DNA of 64,000 nucleotides from JBEVJK01 sp040510195 (GTDB lineage Bacteria > Pseudomonadota > Alphaproteobacteria > Rhizobiales > Rhizobiaceae), in NCBI GenBank assembly GCA_040510195.1, contig JBEVJK010000132.1:5133-69132 (forward strand), in the 5' to 3' direction. Both the position numbers and the translations under genes were made by a program. The notes below the pieces were generated by a model that saw only the letters and a program-made list of their open reading frames with translations, ran no database searches and had not been told where the DNA came from. Positions 1-8,233 of the stretch are shown here, piece by piece; position 1 is the first letter of the stretch; each line of letters starts with the position of its first letter.

Positions 1-1229
1 TGCTGCTCGCCGGCGCCGGCGGCTGGGCGTCGACCGCGCAGCTCGCCGGCGCGGTGATCGCCACCGGCACGGTCAATGTCGACCAGAACCTGAAGGCGGT
101 GCAGCACCGCGACGGCGGCATCATCAGCGAGATCGCCGTCAAGGAAGGCGACTTCGTCAACGAGGGCGAGGTGCTGATCCGCCTCGACGACGTGCAGACC
201 AAGGCCGAGCTCGCCATCGTCAGCTCGCAGCTCGCCGAAGGCTCGGTGCGGCGCGCCCGGCTGATCGCCGAGCGCGACGGGCTGGCAGCGCTGTCGCTCG
301 CCGATGTCGACGCGCCGGCAAGCAACCGCCTCACCGCCCTGATCGCCGGCGAGACCCGGCTCTTCGAAGGCAATCTGAAGAACCGCGCCTCGCAGAAGGA
401 GCAGCTGGAGCTCGGCATCCAGCAGCTCGGCGAGGAGATCCACGGGCTCGAGGCACAACGCGCCTCCAAGGTCGAGGAGATCGCGCTGGTCTTCGTCGAG
501 CACAAGAAGATGAAGGGTCTGGCCGACAAGCGGTTGGTGGAGTCCTCAAAAGTCCACACGAGCGACCGCGACATGGCCAGAATGTCCGGCGAGAAGGCCG
601 AAATCGACGCCGAGGTCGCCCGCGCGCGCGCCAAGATCAGCGAGATCCGCCTGCAGGTCATCGCCATCGACGAGGCCGCCCGCACCGAGGCGCAGCGCGA
701 GCTGTCCGAGCTCGAGCCCAAGATCGCCGAGCTCGGCGAGCGCCGGGTCGCCATCGAGGACCGGCTGTCGCGCACCGACATCCGGGCGCCGATCGCCGGC
801 ACCGTCAACGAGCTGGCCGTCAACACCATCGGCGGCGTCATCACGCCGGCCGAGACGCTGGTGACGATCGTGCCCAAGGACGCGCCGCTCACCATCCAGG
901 CGAGGCTGTCGCCGACCGACATCGATCAGGTCAATCTCGGTCAGAAGGCCAAGCTGCGCTTCTCTGCCTTCAACCAGCGCACGACACCCGAGCTTTCCGG
1001 CGAGGTCGCCTATGTGGCGGCGGCGGCGACCCTCGACAAGGGCTCCGGCCAGTCCTACTTCCTGGCCGAGATCGACGTCCCGGCCGACGAGATGCAGAAG
1101 CTCGACACCAAGCGGCTCTTGCCCGGCATGCCCGTCGAGGTGTTCGTGCAGACCGACCCGAGGACCGCGCTGTCCTACTTCTCGAAACCCTTCACCGACC
1201 AGTTCTCGCGGGCGTTCCGGGAGCAATAG
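1..1229 (+). CDS. HlyD-family secretion periplasmic adaptor (5' truncated)
   Basis: Membrane-fusion (adaptor) subunit of a type I secretion system, linking an inner-membrane ABC exporter to an outer-membrane channel. The reading frame is open from base 3, so the N-terminus and probably most of the membrane anchor lie outside the window. Visible are the end of a hydrophobic segment, the conserved AVIATGTVNV and QHRDGGII biotinyl-lipoyl entry motifs, a long charged alpha-helical hairpin, the RAPIAGTVNEL return to the lipoyl domain and a C-terminal beta-barrel ending in ALSYFSKPFTDQ. It resembles PrsE/HlyD rather than RND adaptors. The matching ABC exporter should lie just upstream. The secreted substrate cannot be told from this sequence. 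Confidence 0.9.
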   Translation, partial: LLAGAGGWASTAQLAGAVIATGTVNVDQNLKAVQHRDGGIISEIAVKEGDFVNEGEVLIRLDDVQTKAELAIVSSQLAEGSVRRARLIAERDGLAALSLADVDAPASNRLTALIAGETRLFEGNLKNRASQKEQLELGIQQLGEEIHGLEAQRASKVEEIALVFVEHKKMKGLADKRLVESSKVHTSDRDMARMSGEKAEIDAEVARARAKISEIRLQVIAIDEAARTEAQRELSELEPKIAELGERRVAIEDRLSRTDIRAPIAGTVNELAVNTIGGVITPAETLVTIVPKDAPLTIQARLSPTDIDQVNLGQKAKLRFSAFNQRTTPELSGEVAYVAAAATLDKGSGQSYFLAEIDVPADEMQKLDTKRLLPGMPVEVFVQTDPRTALSYFSKPFTDQFSRAFREQ

Positions 1230-1278
1230 GGGGCGCCGAGCCGCCGTAAATCCAACGGCGGGCGCCGAAAACAGCGGG

Positions 1279-1306
1279 CCGGCGGCTGCAGCGAAGCAGC
1301 CGCCGG
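1279..1306 (+). terminator. Hairpin after the HlyD gene
   Basis: A perfect 11-bp inverted repeat (CCGGCGGCTGC with its complement) around a 6-base loop begins 50 bases after the adaptor stop codon. The following sequence is only mildly T-rich, so it is a likely but not classical intrinsic terminator. Confidence 0.5.
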
Positions 1307-1353
1307 TCCTTGCATTCCGGCCTGACGGCCGGACGCCTGGGGTGGGCAGAAAT

Positions 1354-1545
1354 CTAGCGTTTCAGGATGGCGCCCATGATCTCGGGCGCAAAAAGGGCGA
1401 TCAACGACAAAGCGACGACCAGGACGAATGTGGTCGGTCCCATGGCAAGCAGCACGTCCTTGATCGATCGGATGAATCCTGGGGCGCCGGCGTCCTCGCC
1501 GATCTTGTCATCGCCTTTTCCCGACCCCATCGAGGACGCTCTCAC
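1354..1545 (-). CDS. Small single-span membrane protein, unknown function
   Basis: A 63-residue protein read from GTG at 1545; an alternative ATG lies at 1530. The first 27 residues are polar and Gly/Asp-rich, followed by one clear transmembrane helix (TTFVLVVALSLIALFAP) and a short basic tail. I do not recognise a family. The perfect inverted repeat at 1581-1611 is 36-66 bases upstream of the start, in operator position. Coding status rests on the sensible membrane topology and upstream site, so confidence is moderate. Confidence 0.45.
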   Translation of the reverse strand: MRASSMGSGKGDDKIGEDAGAPGFIRSIKDVLLAMGPTTFVLVVALSLIALFAPEIMGAILKR

Positions 1546-1580
1546 TTGACGGTACCACCCCTGCTCGATCGTCTCAGGCT

Positions 1581-1611
1581 AATGCAGTTGCAACTTAATT
1601 GCAACTGCATT
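1581..1611. promoter_or_regulatory. 31-bp perfect palindrome, candidate operator
   Basis: Arms of 13 bp (AATGCAGTTGCAA) flank a 5-base centre (CTTAA). It is AT-rich in a GC-rich context, has no T-run, and lies upstream of the small membrane protein, so it looks like a repressor site rather than a terminator. The TGCAA-type half-sites resemble Fur/Mur-family operators of alphaproteobacteria, but that is memory-based inference. Confidence 0.5.
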
Positions 1612-1753
1612 CGGGCGTCAAAGCTGAAATTCATCGTTCAAAATGTCGGAGTTGCGGTCGAGGCGCGGCGAACATCCTGTCAGGAGGATGGCGGCCGCCA
1701 AAGCCGGCGCGGCAGGCGCGGCTAGCAATTCGGACCGGGTGCGAAAAGAAAGA

Positions 1754-1795
1754 AGACAGCGGGAGTCGGATTGGCGGGCAGGACTCCCGCTGTCT
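1754..1795 (-). terminator. Rho-independent terminator of the two-component operon
   Basis: Perfect 14-bp inverted repeat (AGACAGCGGGAGTC) with a 14-base loop. Read on the minus strand the stem is followed by TCTTTCTTTTC. It lies about 150 bases past the response-regulator stop codon, as expected for the end of the histidine kinase/regulator transcript. Confidence 0.75.
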
Positions 1796-1943
1796 GCCGC
1801 CAGGAGACGGCGCTTCCAAGATAACCCCGGCGGCCGGTGCGGAGCCATTTGGGCCTCGGTCGTAGGGTGCCATCCCTTTGTGGCATTCGCCCGCGCGGAT
1901 GCTCCACCCTAAGACAGATGGCCGAGGCGGGCCGAGCCCCAGT

Positions 1944-2603
1944 CTAGGGCATCTGCCAGTGGGATCGCGCGACGATGGCGGCCTCCACCCGGTTCTTGGC
2001 CTCGAGCTTGGTCAGGATGTTTCCGACATGGAACTTGGCGGTGCTCTGCTTGAAGCCGAGCTCGCGCGCGATGTCGTCGTTGCTCATGCCCTGGGCGACG
2101 AGCCGCAGGACCTTCCGCTCGGTTTTGGACAAAGTGGCCAACCGCTGGGCGGCGGCTGCCGTGGAGCCGGTCTCGCGTTGCGCCGACAGGACGCGCAGGG
2201 CCAGATGCGGCGACATATAGGAGCCTCCAGCGGCAATGGCGCGCACGGCGGCGATCAGATCGGTCGCTTCCACGCCTTTCAGCAGGTAGCCCACCGCGCC
2301 GGCGTCCAGCGCGCTCATCACGTCGGCCTCGTTCTCCGAGACCGTCAGCATCGCGATCTTCGCACCCGGGGCGGCCAAGGCGACTGCGCCCACGGCCGCG
2401 ATGCCGTTTCCGGGCATCGAGATGTCCAGCAATACCAGGTCCGGCTCGGTGCGGGCGGCCACTTCGACGGCTCCTTCTGCCGTGGCCGCTTCGCCGACGA
2501 CCTCGATTCCCGGGTCGAAGCCGAGGCTCTGCACCACGCCGGCCCGGTAGATCGGATGGTCGTCCGCAACCACGACCCGGATCTTGTCGCTCATCATCGT
2601 CAC
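1944..2603 (-). CDS. NarL/FixJ-type response regulator
   Basis: A 219-residue two-domain regulator. The N-terminal receiver domain shows the acidic pair in VVADDHP, the phospho-acceptor Asp60 in LVLLDISMPG and the conserved Lys in GYLLKG. The C-terminal LuxR-type HTH (residues about 155-215) has LSKTERKVLRLVAQGMSN, DIARELG and STAKFHVGNILTKLEAKNR. The start overlaps the kinase stop (ATGA), so the two are co-translated. An internal ATG at 2594 is an alternative start. Target genes are not evident; the nearest divergent gene is the small lipoprotein at 4201. Confidence 0.93.
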   Translation of the reverse strand: MTMMSDKIRVVVADDHPIYRAGVVQSLGFDPGIEVVGEAATAEGAVEVAARTEPDLVLLDISMPGNGIAAVGAVALAAPGAKIAMLTVSENEADVMSALDAGAVGYLLKGVEATDLIAAVRAIAAGGSYMSPHLALRVLSAQRETGSTAAAAQRLATLSKTERKVLRLVAQGMSNDDIARELGFKQSTAKFHVGNILTKLEAKNRVEAAIVARSHWQMP

Positions 2604-4030
2604 TCGTCGCTCGGCACGTCGCTCATGTCGAGCACCATTTCGAGCCTCGACCCATTCTCTTCGCTCACATCCAGATGCATCACCCCGCCGAGGCTTTCAA
2701 CCCTGTGCCGCAAGCCGCGGAGGCCCATGCCGCCGCGGCTCTTGTCGCGCCCCGGGGTAGCACCGCGCCGCGGTTCGTCGGCCACCGACAGAAGAAGCTG
2801 CGCGCCTTCGACCGAGCAGTCGACGCGCAGCCCCTTGCCGCTGCCATGCCAGAACGCGTTCATAAGCCCCTCCTGGACGAAGCGATAGGCGCAGATGTTG
2901 ACGGCATGGGACAGCGCGATGCCGGCGTTGCGGAGCGTCACCGCGGCCGCGGCGCCAGTCTTGGCCTCATGGCCCCTGACGGCCCGCTCGACCACCTGCG
3001 CCAGCGACAGGCCCTCGATTTCGGGCAGCATCAGCCCCTGGGCGATGTCGCGCAGCTCGCGCAGGGCGTCGCGCAGCGTCTGCGCGACCTTGTCGATCTC
3101 CAGCACGCGGCTGCGACGGTCCGGCGCGCGCTTCACTGTCTCCAGCTTCAGGGCCGCCGCCCCGACCAGCTGCGAAGGCCCGTCATGAAGCTCGGCGCCG
3201 ATGCGCTTCAGGCTCATCTCGTTGACCTCCGCGGCTCGGATCGACGCGTTCTGCACGCGGCGACGCAAGCGGAGGTTGGCCTCCGACACCTGCTCGAGTT
3301 CGTGCATACGGCCCTCCAGCGCCGCGCGCTGGCGACGGATCGTCCGGCTCGCGCGGTGGACGATGCCATAGAGGCTGACCATCATGAGGGCGGTCGTGCC
3401 GGCCACCACCGCCCAGCCGAGCATTCGTGACTCGCCGACCCTGTCGGCCAGCGGCAAGGTGACCTCGTGGATCTCGGTGACACCGATGATGCGGCCCGTT
3501 CGATGCTCGCGGATCGGACTGTAGATCTCCAGGTAGCGCGTGCCGAAGCCGCGCACCACATGCTCCTGCGCGGTGAGGTCGGCATATTGGGCGGAAACCT
3601 CGCCGGCGAGTGCGGCGCGCAGGCCGGCCGGCGGTTCGAAGGTCCTGCCGATGAGCTCGCGCGTGTTGGAATAGGCCACGGTCCCGTCGGGGCGCCAAAT
3701 CTCCAGGTAAGGAAACCGCTCGCGGAAGCCGGGCTCGTCGAGGACCGCATCGAGCCGCTCGATGGCGGCGGGCGGCAGCGGCTCGGGCCCGGCCAGGCCC
3801 TGGGCCACGGGATCGATGATGCTGTCAAGGAGCAGCGCGGTGACGATGGCCGTGTCGTGGATCACCTCGCGCGTCAGCACCGCGCTCAGGAAGCGGCCGA
3901 CGGCGAGCATGCAGGCGACCATGACGATGCTGCCGGCCAGCACGAACTGCACCGTCGCGCTCAGCCGGCCGAGCCGGCCGATCAGCTTCGCCGGCAGCCG
4001 ACCCAAGCGCGAGAACTCCATTGTGGTCAT
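2600..4030 (-). CDS. NarX-like sensor histidine kinase (HisKA_3)
   Basis: A membrane sensor kinase, about 476 residues from the ATG at 4030 (an upstream in-frame start at 4087 is possible). One transmembrane helix near the N-terminus (VQFVLAGSIVMVACMLAVG) and a second after a periplasmic segment of about 140 residues frame a PAS/Cache-like sensor. A coiled-coil linker leads to the H-box ELHDGPSQLVGAAALK, typical of HisKA_3 kinases that pair with NarL-type regulators. The ATPase domain has EGLMNAFWHG (N-box) and GGMGLRGLRHRVESLGG. Its G1 box reads VADEP rather than the usual VxDxG, a mild departure. The signal sensed is unknown. Confidence 0.9.
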   Translation of the reverse strand: MTTMEFSRLGRLPAKLIGRLGRLSATVQFVLAGSIVMVACMLAVGRFLSAVLTREVIHDTAIVTALLLDSIIDPVAQGLAGPEPLPPAAIERLDAVLDEPGFRERFPYLEIWRPDGTVAYSNTRELIGRTFEPPAGLRAALAGEVSAQYADLTAQEHVVRGFGTRYLEIYSPIREHRTGRIIGVTEIHEVTLPLADRVGESRMLGWAVVAGTTALMMVSLYGIVHRASRTIRRQRAALEGRMHELEQVSEANLRLRRRVQNASIRAAEVNEMSLKRIGAELHDGPSQLVGAAALKLETVKRAPDRRSRVLEIDKVAQTLRDALRELRDIAQGLMLPEIEGLSLAQVVERAVRGHEAKTGAAAAVTLRNAGIALSHAVNICAYRFVQEGLMNAFWHGSGKGLRVDCSVEGAQLLLSVADEPRRGATPGRDKSRGGMGLRGLRHRVESLGGVMHLDVSEENGSRLEMVLDMSDVPSDE

Positions 4031-4200
4031 CGCCTTCGACTCGCTTCCTCGCTTCGCGGTCCCGGCACCTGGGAAACGGGACGTCACGGTAGGTGGCTTT
4101 CCCTAAGCAGTTGTTTCCGAGGTTTTGAGGGCGGCCATTCCGCCATATGGATGGACCTTGGAGAATGTGTTACCTGTTCACGATTCGATGGGGGCGTCTG

Positions 4201-4371
4201 ATGCGCAAGTATCTGGTCGGATTGTCGTTTGTCGCACTGGCGCTTGCCGCCGGGTGTCAGTCTGCCACCCCTCGCTACACCGGAGCCTGTCCCATCCGCG
4301 CCCAGGACGCCGGCTTCTGCCGCGGCCCATCCGGCTACGGAATCGCGCTCGACCCGAACTTCCCCGGCTGA
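4201..4371 (+). CDS. Small lipoprotein
   Basis: A 56-residue protein with an N-terminal lipoprotein signal: basic start MRKY, hydrophobic core and lipobox LAAGC with Cys near residue 20. The mature part is short and carries two more Cys residues and a Pro/Gly-rich tail. It is divergent from the two-component operon, with about 170 bases between the starts for both promoters. The family is unrecognised, but the lipobox makes an envelope protein likely. Confidence 0.65.
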   Translation: MRKYLVGLSFVALALAAGCQSATPRYTGACPIRAQDAGFCRGPSGYGIALDPNFPG

Positions 4372-4493
4372 CCGACACGCCGCCTTCGCGGCGATCGGAA
4401 CCGCGCGGGCATTGCCGCGTTATCCCCTCCGCGAGACGCCGCGACGGTCCCCGGTCGCACCTCGCCCAACGGTATGTCGAGAGCCTTACAATC

Positions 4494-4805
4494 ATGAACG
4501 ACAAGCGTTTCCCGCGTCCGGTCCTTGTCAGGCTGGAGCTTTCGAGCACGCGCGCGGTCGCTACGGCTTGGGAGGCGCTGGAGTGCCTGTCCGGGCCATG
4601 GCCGATCATCACCGGACATTGCGCACGGATTGCCGCGCAATCCTGTCGCGACGCGTTGGATGGCCTTCGCGCGCCAGAAGCGGCGCGGCAAGCCTTTGCC
4701 GCCGCGGCCCGCGAGGCGGGTGTCCTGGTGCCGACGAGAAACGCAAGACGGGCGCAGGCGCCGCAGGCGATCCGGAAGGGCGCGACAAGGCCGTTCCCCG
4801 GATAA
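4494..4805 (+). CDS. DUF982 domain protein (first copy)
   Basis: A 103-residue protein starting at ATG 4494. Its core has the DUF982 pattern: an initial beta hairpin (VLVRLELSSTRAVAT), WEALECLSGPWP, a Cys-rich helix and PEAARQAFAAAAREAGVLV. DUF982 proteins are small, function-unknown proteins often found in multiple copies in Rhizobiales. A second copy follows 24 bases downstream, so both are probably one transcript. The C-terminal 20 residues are a basic, low-complexity extension. Confidence 0.8.
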   Translation: MNDKRFPRPVLVRLELSSTRAVATAWEALECLSGPWPIITGHCARIAAQSCRDALDGLRAPEAARQAFAAAAREAGVLVPTRNARRAQAPQAIRKGATRPFPG

Positions 4806-4829
4806 GCGGGGCGGCCCAAGGAGACCTCC

Positions 4830-5078
4830 ATGTCCGAGAAAATTCCCTTCGAAAGCCCCATCAAGGTCAAGGTGGGTGCCGACAACATGCTGAGAACTGT
4901 CAACAGCGTCCAAGGGGCGTGCGAGGTGCTGATCGATTGGCCGCATGCGAGGCGCGGCCCGTACTATCAGTCGGCGCGCGAGGTGGTCGAGGCGGCGATC
5001 GGCGGCAAGGCCACGGCTGCCGAGGCGCGCGAGGCCTTTGCAGCACTCGCTGCGCATGCAGGCGTGCTCGCCGACTAG
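4830..5078 (+). CDS. DUF982 domain protein (second copy)
   Basis: An 82-residue paralogue of the gene just upstream. Features are IKVKVGADNMLRTVNSVQGACEVLIDWP, split here between beta strands and helix, then YYQSAREVVEAAIGGKATAAEAREAF and the C-terminal AAHAGVLAD. A good ribosome binding site (AAGGAG) precedes the ATG. The length is typical for the family. Function unknown. A hairpin immediately follows the stop codon. Confidence 0.85.
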   Translation: MSEKIPFESPIKVKVGADNMLRTVNSVQGACEVLIDWPHARRGPYYQSAREVVEAAIGGKATAAEAREAFAALAAHAGVLAD

Positions 5079-5096
5079 GCCTCCGCGCACGGAGGC
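5079..5096 (+). terminator. Hairpin after the DUF982 pair
   Basis: The inverted repeat GCCTCCG-CGCA-CGGAGGC starts directly after the TAG stop of the second DUF982 gene. There is no U-tract, so it may be a weak terminator or an RNA-stabilising hairpin. Confidence 0.45.
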
Positions 5097-5437
5097 CCGC
5101 ACAGCGCCCGACAGACCACGATACCCAGCGGGTGGAAGGATCTCGGTTCTGCCGGACGCCAGCTGGAGCCATACTTCCCGTCCCCAGCTGTTTCATTATG
5201 GGGCGACATGGTTACCGATCTCCTAACGCCGGGACGGAAGCGAAGAGCCTTGGCAGCGCTACCATGGCAGACGGCCAAGCCCGGCGCCGACAAGGGCCGG
5301 CGAGGGCGTCTTGCGCAGGATGTTGCAGCGCGCAAGAATACCGATGACCAGCCAACTGGCGGCTTGGGCGGGGCAGGTCGAACGGCCCGGGCAGGGTGGG
5401 CAACGTCTCGAAGGCACCCATTGCAGGGGGCAAGCGG
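5079..5437. other. Gap with no recognised gene
   Basis: About 360 bases between the DUF982 pair and the Myb-like gene. Apart from the hairpin at its left edge I see no gene, repeat or promoter I would defend; frames through it are GC-skewed shadows without family features. Confidence 0.4.
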
Positions 5438-5617
5438 ATGGTGATGAGGCGGAATCGTCTCTGGACGGACGAGGAAGTGTTGGAACTCAGGCGCCTCGCC
5501 GACGAGCACCTGCGGGTTTCGGCCATCGCACGCCGCCTCAACCGCACCGTTGCAGCCATCCGCCACAAGGCATGGCTCGAGGGAATCAGCCTGATCGAAC
5601 GGCGCGCGCGCATTTAA
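5438..5617 (+). CDS. Small Myb/SANT-like DNA-binding protein
   Basis: A 59-residue protein from ATG 5438 (an in-frame GTG at 5396 would add 14 residues). The sequence RLWTDEEVLELRRLAD followed by VSAIARRLNRTVAAIRHKAW is a classical three-helix Myb/SANT or GcrA-like recognition unit: WT-x-EE opening, then the I-A-x-x-L-x-R-T helix-turn-helix. It is probably a small transcription factor. Nothing in the sequence ties it to the ABC operon that starts about 215 bases downstream. Confidence 0.65.
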   Translation: MVMRRNRLWTDEEVLELRRLADEHLRVSAIARRLNRTVAAIRHKAWLEGISLIERRARI

Positions 5618-5689
5618 TCCACAGAGTTTTTTTCGGGCTCGCAATCGAAGCACCGTCATTGTGCACCGCAACGACGATTGTCCTTGCGT

Positions 5690-5731
5690 TGTTTAGTAAT
5701 TTTCTGCATCACTAAACACAATCACTAAACA
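5690..5731. promoter_or_regulatory. TGTTTAGT / ACTAAACA operator cluster
   Basis: One TGTTTAGT (5690-5697) and two ACTAAACA copies (5711-5718, 5724-5731) form an inverted repeat plus a direct repeat 13 bases apart. They lie in an AT-rich patch about 100 bases upstream of the ABC binding-protein gene, making this a likely operator/promoter for the catabolic operon. A SorC-type regulator is encoded downstream at 17157, but its binding here is only a guess. Confidence 0.55.
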
Positions 5732-5832
5732 TCGTCGCGGCACTTGCCGCGCGGAACCGGCGTCGGAGGATGCCGGCCATGGGAGCTTTTTGGGACCGCC
5801 AGCCCGGCGGGTCCGTCAATGGGAGGGAATCG

Positions 5833-7164
5833 ATGGCATCGCTTGCGAAGACGACATTTGCATTGGCATCGGCGCTCGTCGCGTCGACCGCACTTTCCAC
5901 CGGCGCCAAGGCCAAGGAGCTGACGCTCTGCTGGGCGGCATGGGACCCGGCCAACGCGCTGGTCGAGCTGTCGAAAGATTTCACGGCGCAGACGGGTATC
6001 GGCATGAAGTTCGAGTTCGTGCCGTGGACCAACTATGCCGACCGGTTCCTGAACGAACTGAACTCAAAGGGCAAACTTTGTGATCTGATCATCGGCGACA
6101 GCCAGTGGATCGGTGGCTCCGCCGAGAATGGTCACTACGTCAAGCTCAACGATTTCTTCGAGAAGGAAGGAATCAAGATGAGCGATTTCGTCGACGCCAC
6201 CGTGGTCGGCTATTCGCAATGGCCCAAGGGGACCGACAACTATTGGGCGCTCCCGGCGATGGGCGATGTGGTCGGCTGGACGTACCGTCGGGACTGGTTC
6301 GAGCAGCCGGAGCTGCAGAAGGAGTTCAAGGAGAAGTACGGCTGGGACCTTGCCGCGCCGAAAACCTTCGATCAGCTAAAGCAGATCGCCGAATTCTTTC
6401 AGAAGCGCGAGATTGACGGCAAGACCGTCTACGGGGCTTCGATCTACACCGAACGCGGTTCGGAAGGCATCACCATGGGCGTGATGGACGTCCTCTACTC
6501 CTTCGGGTTCCGGTATGAGAATCCAGACAAGAAGTACGACATGGAGGGCTTCGTCAATTCCGAGAAGTCGGTAAAAGGGCTTGAGTTCTACAAGGCGCTC
6601 TATGACTGCTGCACGCCTCCCGGTGCGTCCAACAGCTACATGGGTGAGGGCGTCGACGCCTTCAAATCGGGCCAGGTGGCGATGCATATGAACTTCGCCT
6701 TCACATGGCCGGGCCTGCAGAAGGACGAGGCCGTCGGCGGCGAGCGGGTTGGCTTCTTTGCCAACCCGGCGGGTCCCGACGGCGAGCATTTTGCCCAACT
6801 CGGCGGGCAGGGCATCTCTGTCGTGTCCTATTCGGACAACCAGGAAGACGCGCTCAAGTACATCAAGTGGTTCGCCAACAAAGACGTGCAGGCAAAGTGG
6901 TGGTCGCTCGGCGGCTTCTCCTGCCTGAAGGCGGTCGTGGAGGACCCGAAGTTTGCCGACAGCCAGCCCTACGCAAAGACCTTCCTGGAGTCGATGGCCA
7001 TCGTGAAGGACTTCTGGGCCGAGCCGAGCTATGCATCGTTGCTGCAGGCGTCTCAGAAACGCTTCCACGACTATGTCGTCGCCGGCCAGGGAACGGCACA
7101 GGACGCGCTGGACGGCCTGGTCAAGGACTGGACCGAAATCTTCGGGGACGAAGGCAAGATCTGA
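5833..7164 (+). CDS. ABC sugar/polyol-binding protein (CUT1 type)
   Basis: Periplasmic extracellular solute-binding protein (family 1), 443 residues, delivering a carbohydrate to the permeases encoded next. The start at ATG 5833 follows GGGAGG and gives a clean signal peptide ending near STGAKAKELTLC. Family features include the LCWAAWDPANALVELSKDF opening, CDLIIGDSQWIGG, the VVGWTYRRDWFEQPE hinge region and FKSGQVAMHMNFAFTW. It is the first gene of a long plus-strand operon of transport, phosphorelay and kinase genes. The ligand is not predictable from sequence; the context suggests a polyol, ketose or triose-type compound. Confidence 0.9.
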   Translation: MASLAKTTFALASALVASTALSTGAKAKELTLCWAAWDPANALVELSKDFTAQTGIGMKFEFVPWTNYADRFLNELNSKGKLCDLIIGDSQWIGGSAENGHYVKLNDFFEKEGIKMSDFVDATVVGYSQWPKGTDNYWALPAMGDVVGWTYRRDWFEQPELQKEFKEKYGWDLAAPKTFDQLKQIAEFFQKREIDGKTVYGASIYTERGSEGITMGVMDVLYSFGFRYENPDKKYDMEGFVNSEKSVKGLEFYKALYDCCTPPGASNSYMGEGVDAFKSGQVAMHMNFAFTWPGLQKDEAVGGERVGFFANPAGPDGEHFAQLGGQGISVVSYSDNQEDALKYIKWFANKDVQAKWWSLGGFSCLKAVVEDPKFADSQPYAKTFLESMAIVKDFWAEPSYASLLQASQKRFHDYVVAGQGTAQDALDGLVKDWTEIFGDEGKI

Positions 7165-7267
7165 CCCCTCCCTGCGGCCGGGCGGCTCTTCGGCCGCCCT
7201 CCCAACCGTCCCGCATCGCCAGGTGCGGGACGGGAGCGCTCACGTCCTTGCCTTTCGGGACCTGACG

Positions 7268-8233
7268 ATGGATACAGGAATGACCATGCTCGAACAGACT
7301 GCGGAGAGCGTCGCCCGCGCAACGCCTGACGGCGTGGCAAGGCGCATTCGCGGCATCAGCGACAAAGGCCTGGCATGGCTATTCATATCGCCAACGATCT
7401 TGCTGCTGCTGGCGATCAACATATTCCCGCTGTTCTGGGCCATCTACCTATCCTTCACCAACTACCGCGCCAACCGGCCGAACGAAGTCGTGAAGAATGT
7501 AGGACTGTCCAACTACACCCGCATCCTCACCAATGAAGACATCTGGGTGGCGATGCAGACGACAGCGCACTTCGTCTTCTGGACGATCGTGCTGCAGACC
7601 CTGATCGGCTTCTCGCTCGCCTATCTGATCGACCGCAAGTTCCGGGGACACGCTTTCTGGACCACGATCATCTTGATCCCGATGATGCTTTCTCCAGCCG
7701 TGGTCGGCAATTTCTGGCGTTTCCTCTACGAGCCGCAAATCGGCCTCTTCGCCTATGCGGTCTCCTTTCTCAGCGGCATTCCGGCCACCAGCGTGCAAAT
7801 GCTGTCCAGCATCAGGCTGGCGCCGTGGGCGATCATCATCGTCGACACCTGGATGTGGACCCCGTATGTGATGTTGATCTGCCTTGCCGGGCTGCGATCC
7901 ATCCCCGAATACATCTATGAGGCCGCCGAGGTCGACCGTGCGTCGAACTGGCGCCAGTTCTGGTCGATCACGATACCTATGGTGCTGCCCTTCATCATGC
8001 TCGCCGTGCTCTTTCGCGGCATCGAGAACTTCAAGATGTTCGACATGGTCAATCTGTTGACCGGCGGCGGTCCCGGCTCCACGACCGAGGTCGCCTCGAT
8101 CACGCTCAAGCGCCAGGCCTTCGAAAGTTGGCGCACCGGCTACTCGTCGGCCTTCGCCATCATCTTCTTCGTCGCGGTGTTCGGGCTCGCCAACATCTAC
8201 GTCAAGGCGCTCAACAGGGTGAAGCAGAGATGA
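7268..8233 (+). CDS. ABC sugar permease, first subunit
   Basis: Inner-membrane permease of the CUT1 importer, about 321 residues with six predicted helices. The cytoplasmic EAA loop that docks the ATPase is visible as EAAEVDRASNWRQFWSITIP. The ATG at 7268 is taken as the start; an ATG at 7286 with an upstream AGGAA is equally possible and leaves all helices intact. It is 100 bases downstream of the binding protein and overlaps the second permease by ATGA. The N-terminal helix (WLFISPTILLLLAINIFPLFW) is typical of MalF/UgpA-like subunits. Confidence 0.92.
   Translation: MDTGMTMLEQTAESVARATPDGVARRIRGISDKGLAWLFISPTILLLLAINIFPLFWAIYLSFTNYRANRPNEVVKNVGLSNYTRILTNEDIWVAMQTTAHFVFWTIVLQTLIGFSLAYLIDRKFRGHAFWTTIILIPMMLSPAVVGNFWRFLYEPQIGLFAYAVSFLSGIPATSVQMLSSIRLAPWAIIIVDTWMWTPYVMLICLAGLRSIPEYIYEAAEVDRASNWRQFWSITIPMVLPFIMLAVLFRGIENFKMFDMVNLLTGGGPGSTTEVASITLKRQAFESWRTGYSSAFAIIFFVAVFGLANIYVKALNRVKQR

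Larger units (their letters stand above)
1546..1943. other. Intergenic stretch with palindrome and terminator
   Basis: No convincing gene was found in these 398 bases. The region holds the operator-like palindrome at 1581-1611 and the terminator hairpin at 1754-1795. A short minus-strand frame ending at 1618 carries a lipobox-like LTGC but lacks a believable start. Confidence 0.5.

Noticed and set aside
1618..1731. Minus-strand frame with a lipobox-like segment (LAAAILLTGC)
   Set aside because: No ribosome binding site or convincing start codon; the only candidates are TTG codons just after a terminator. Probably chance in GC-rich DNA.
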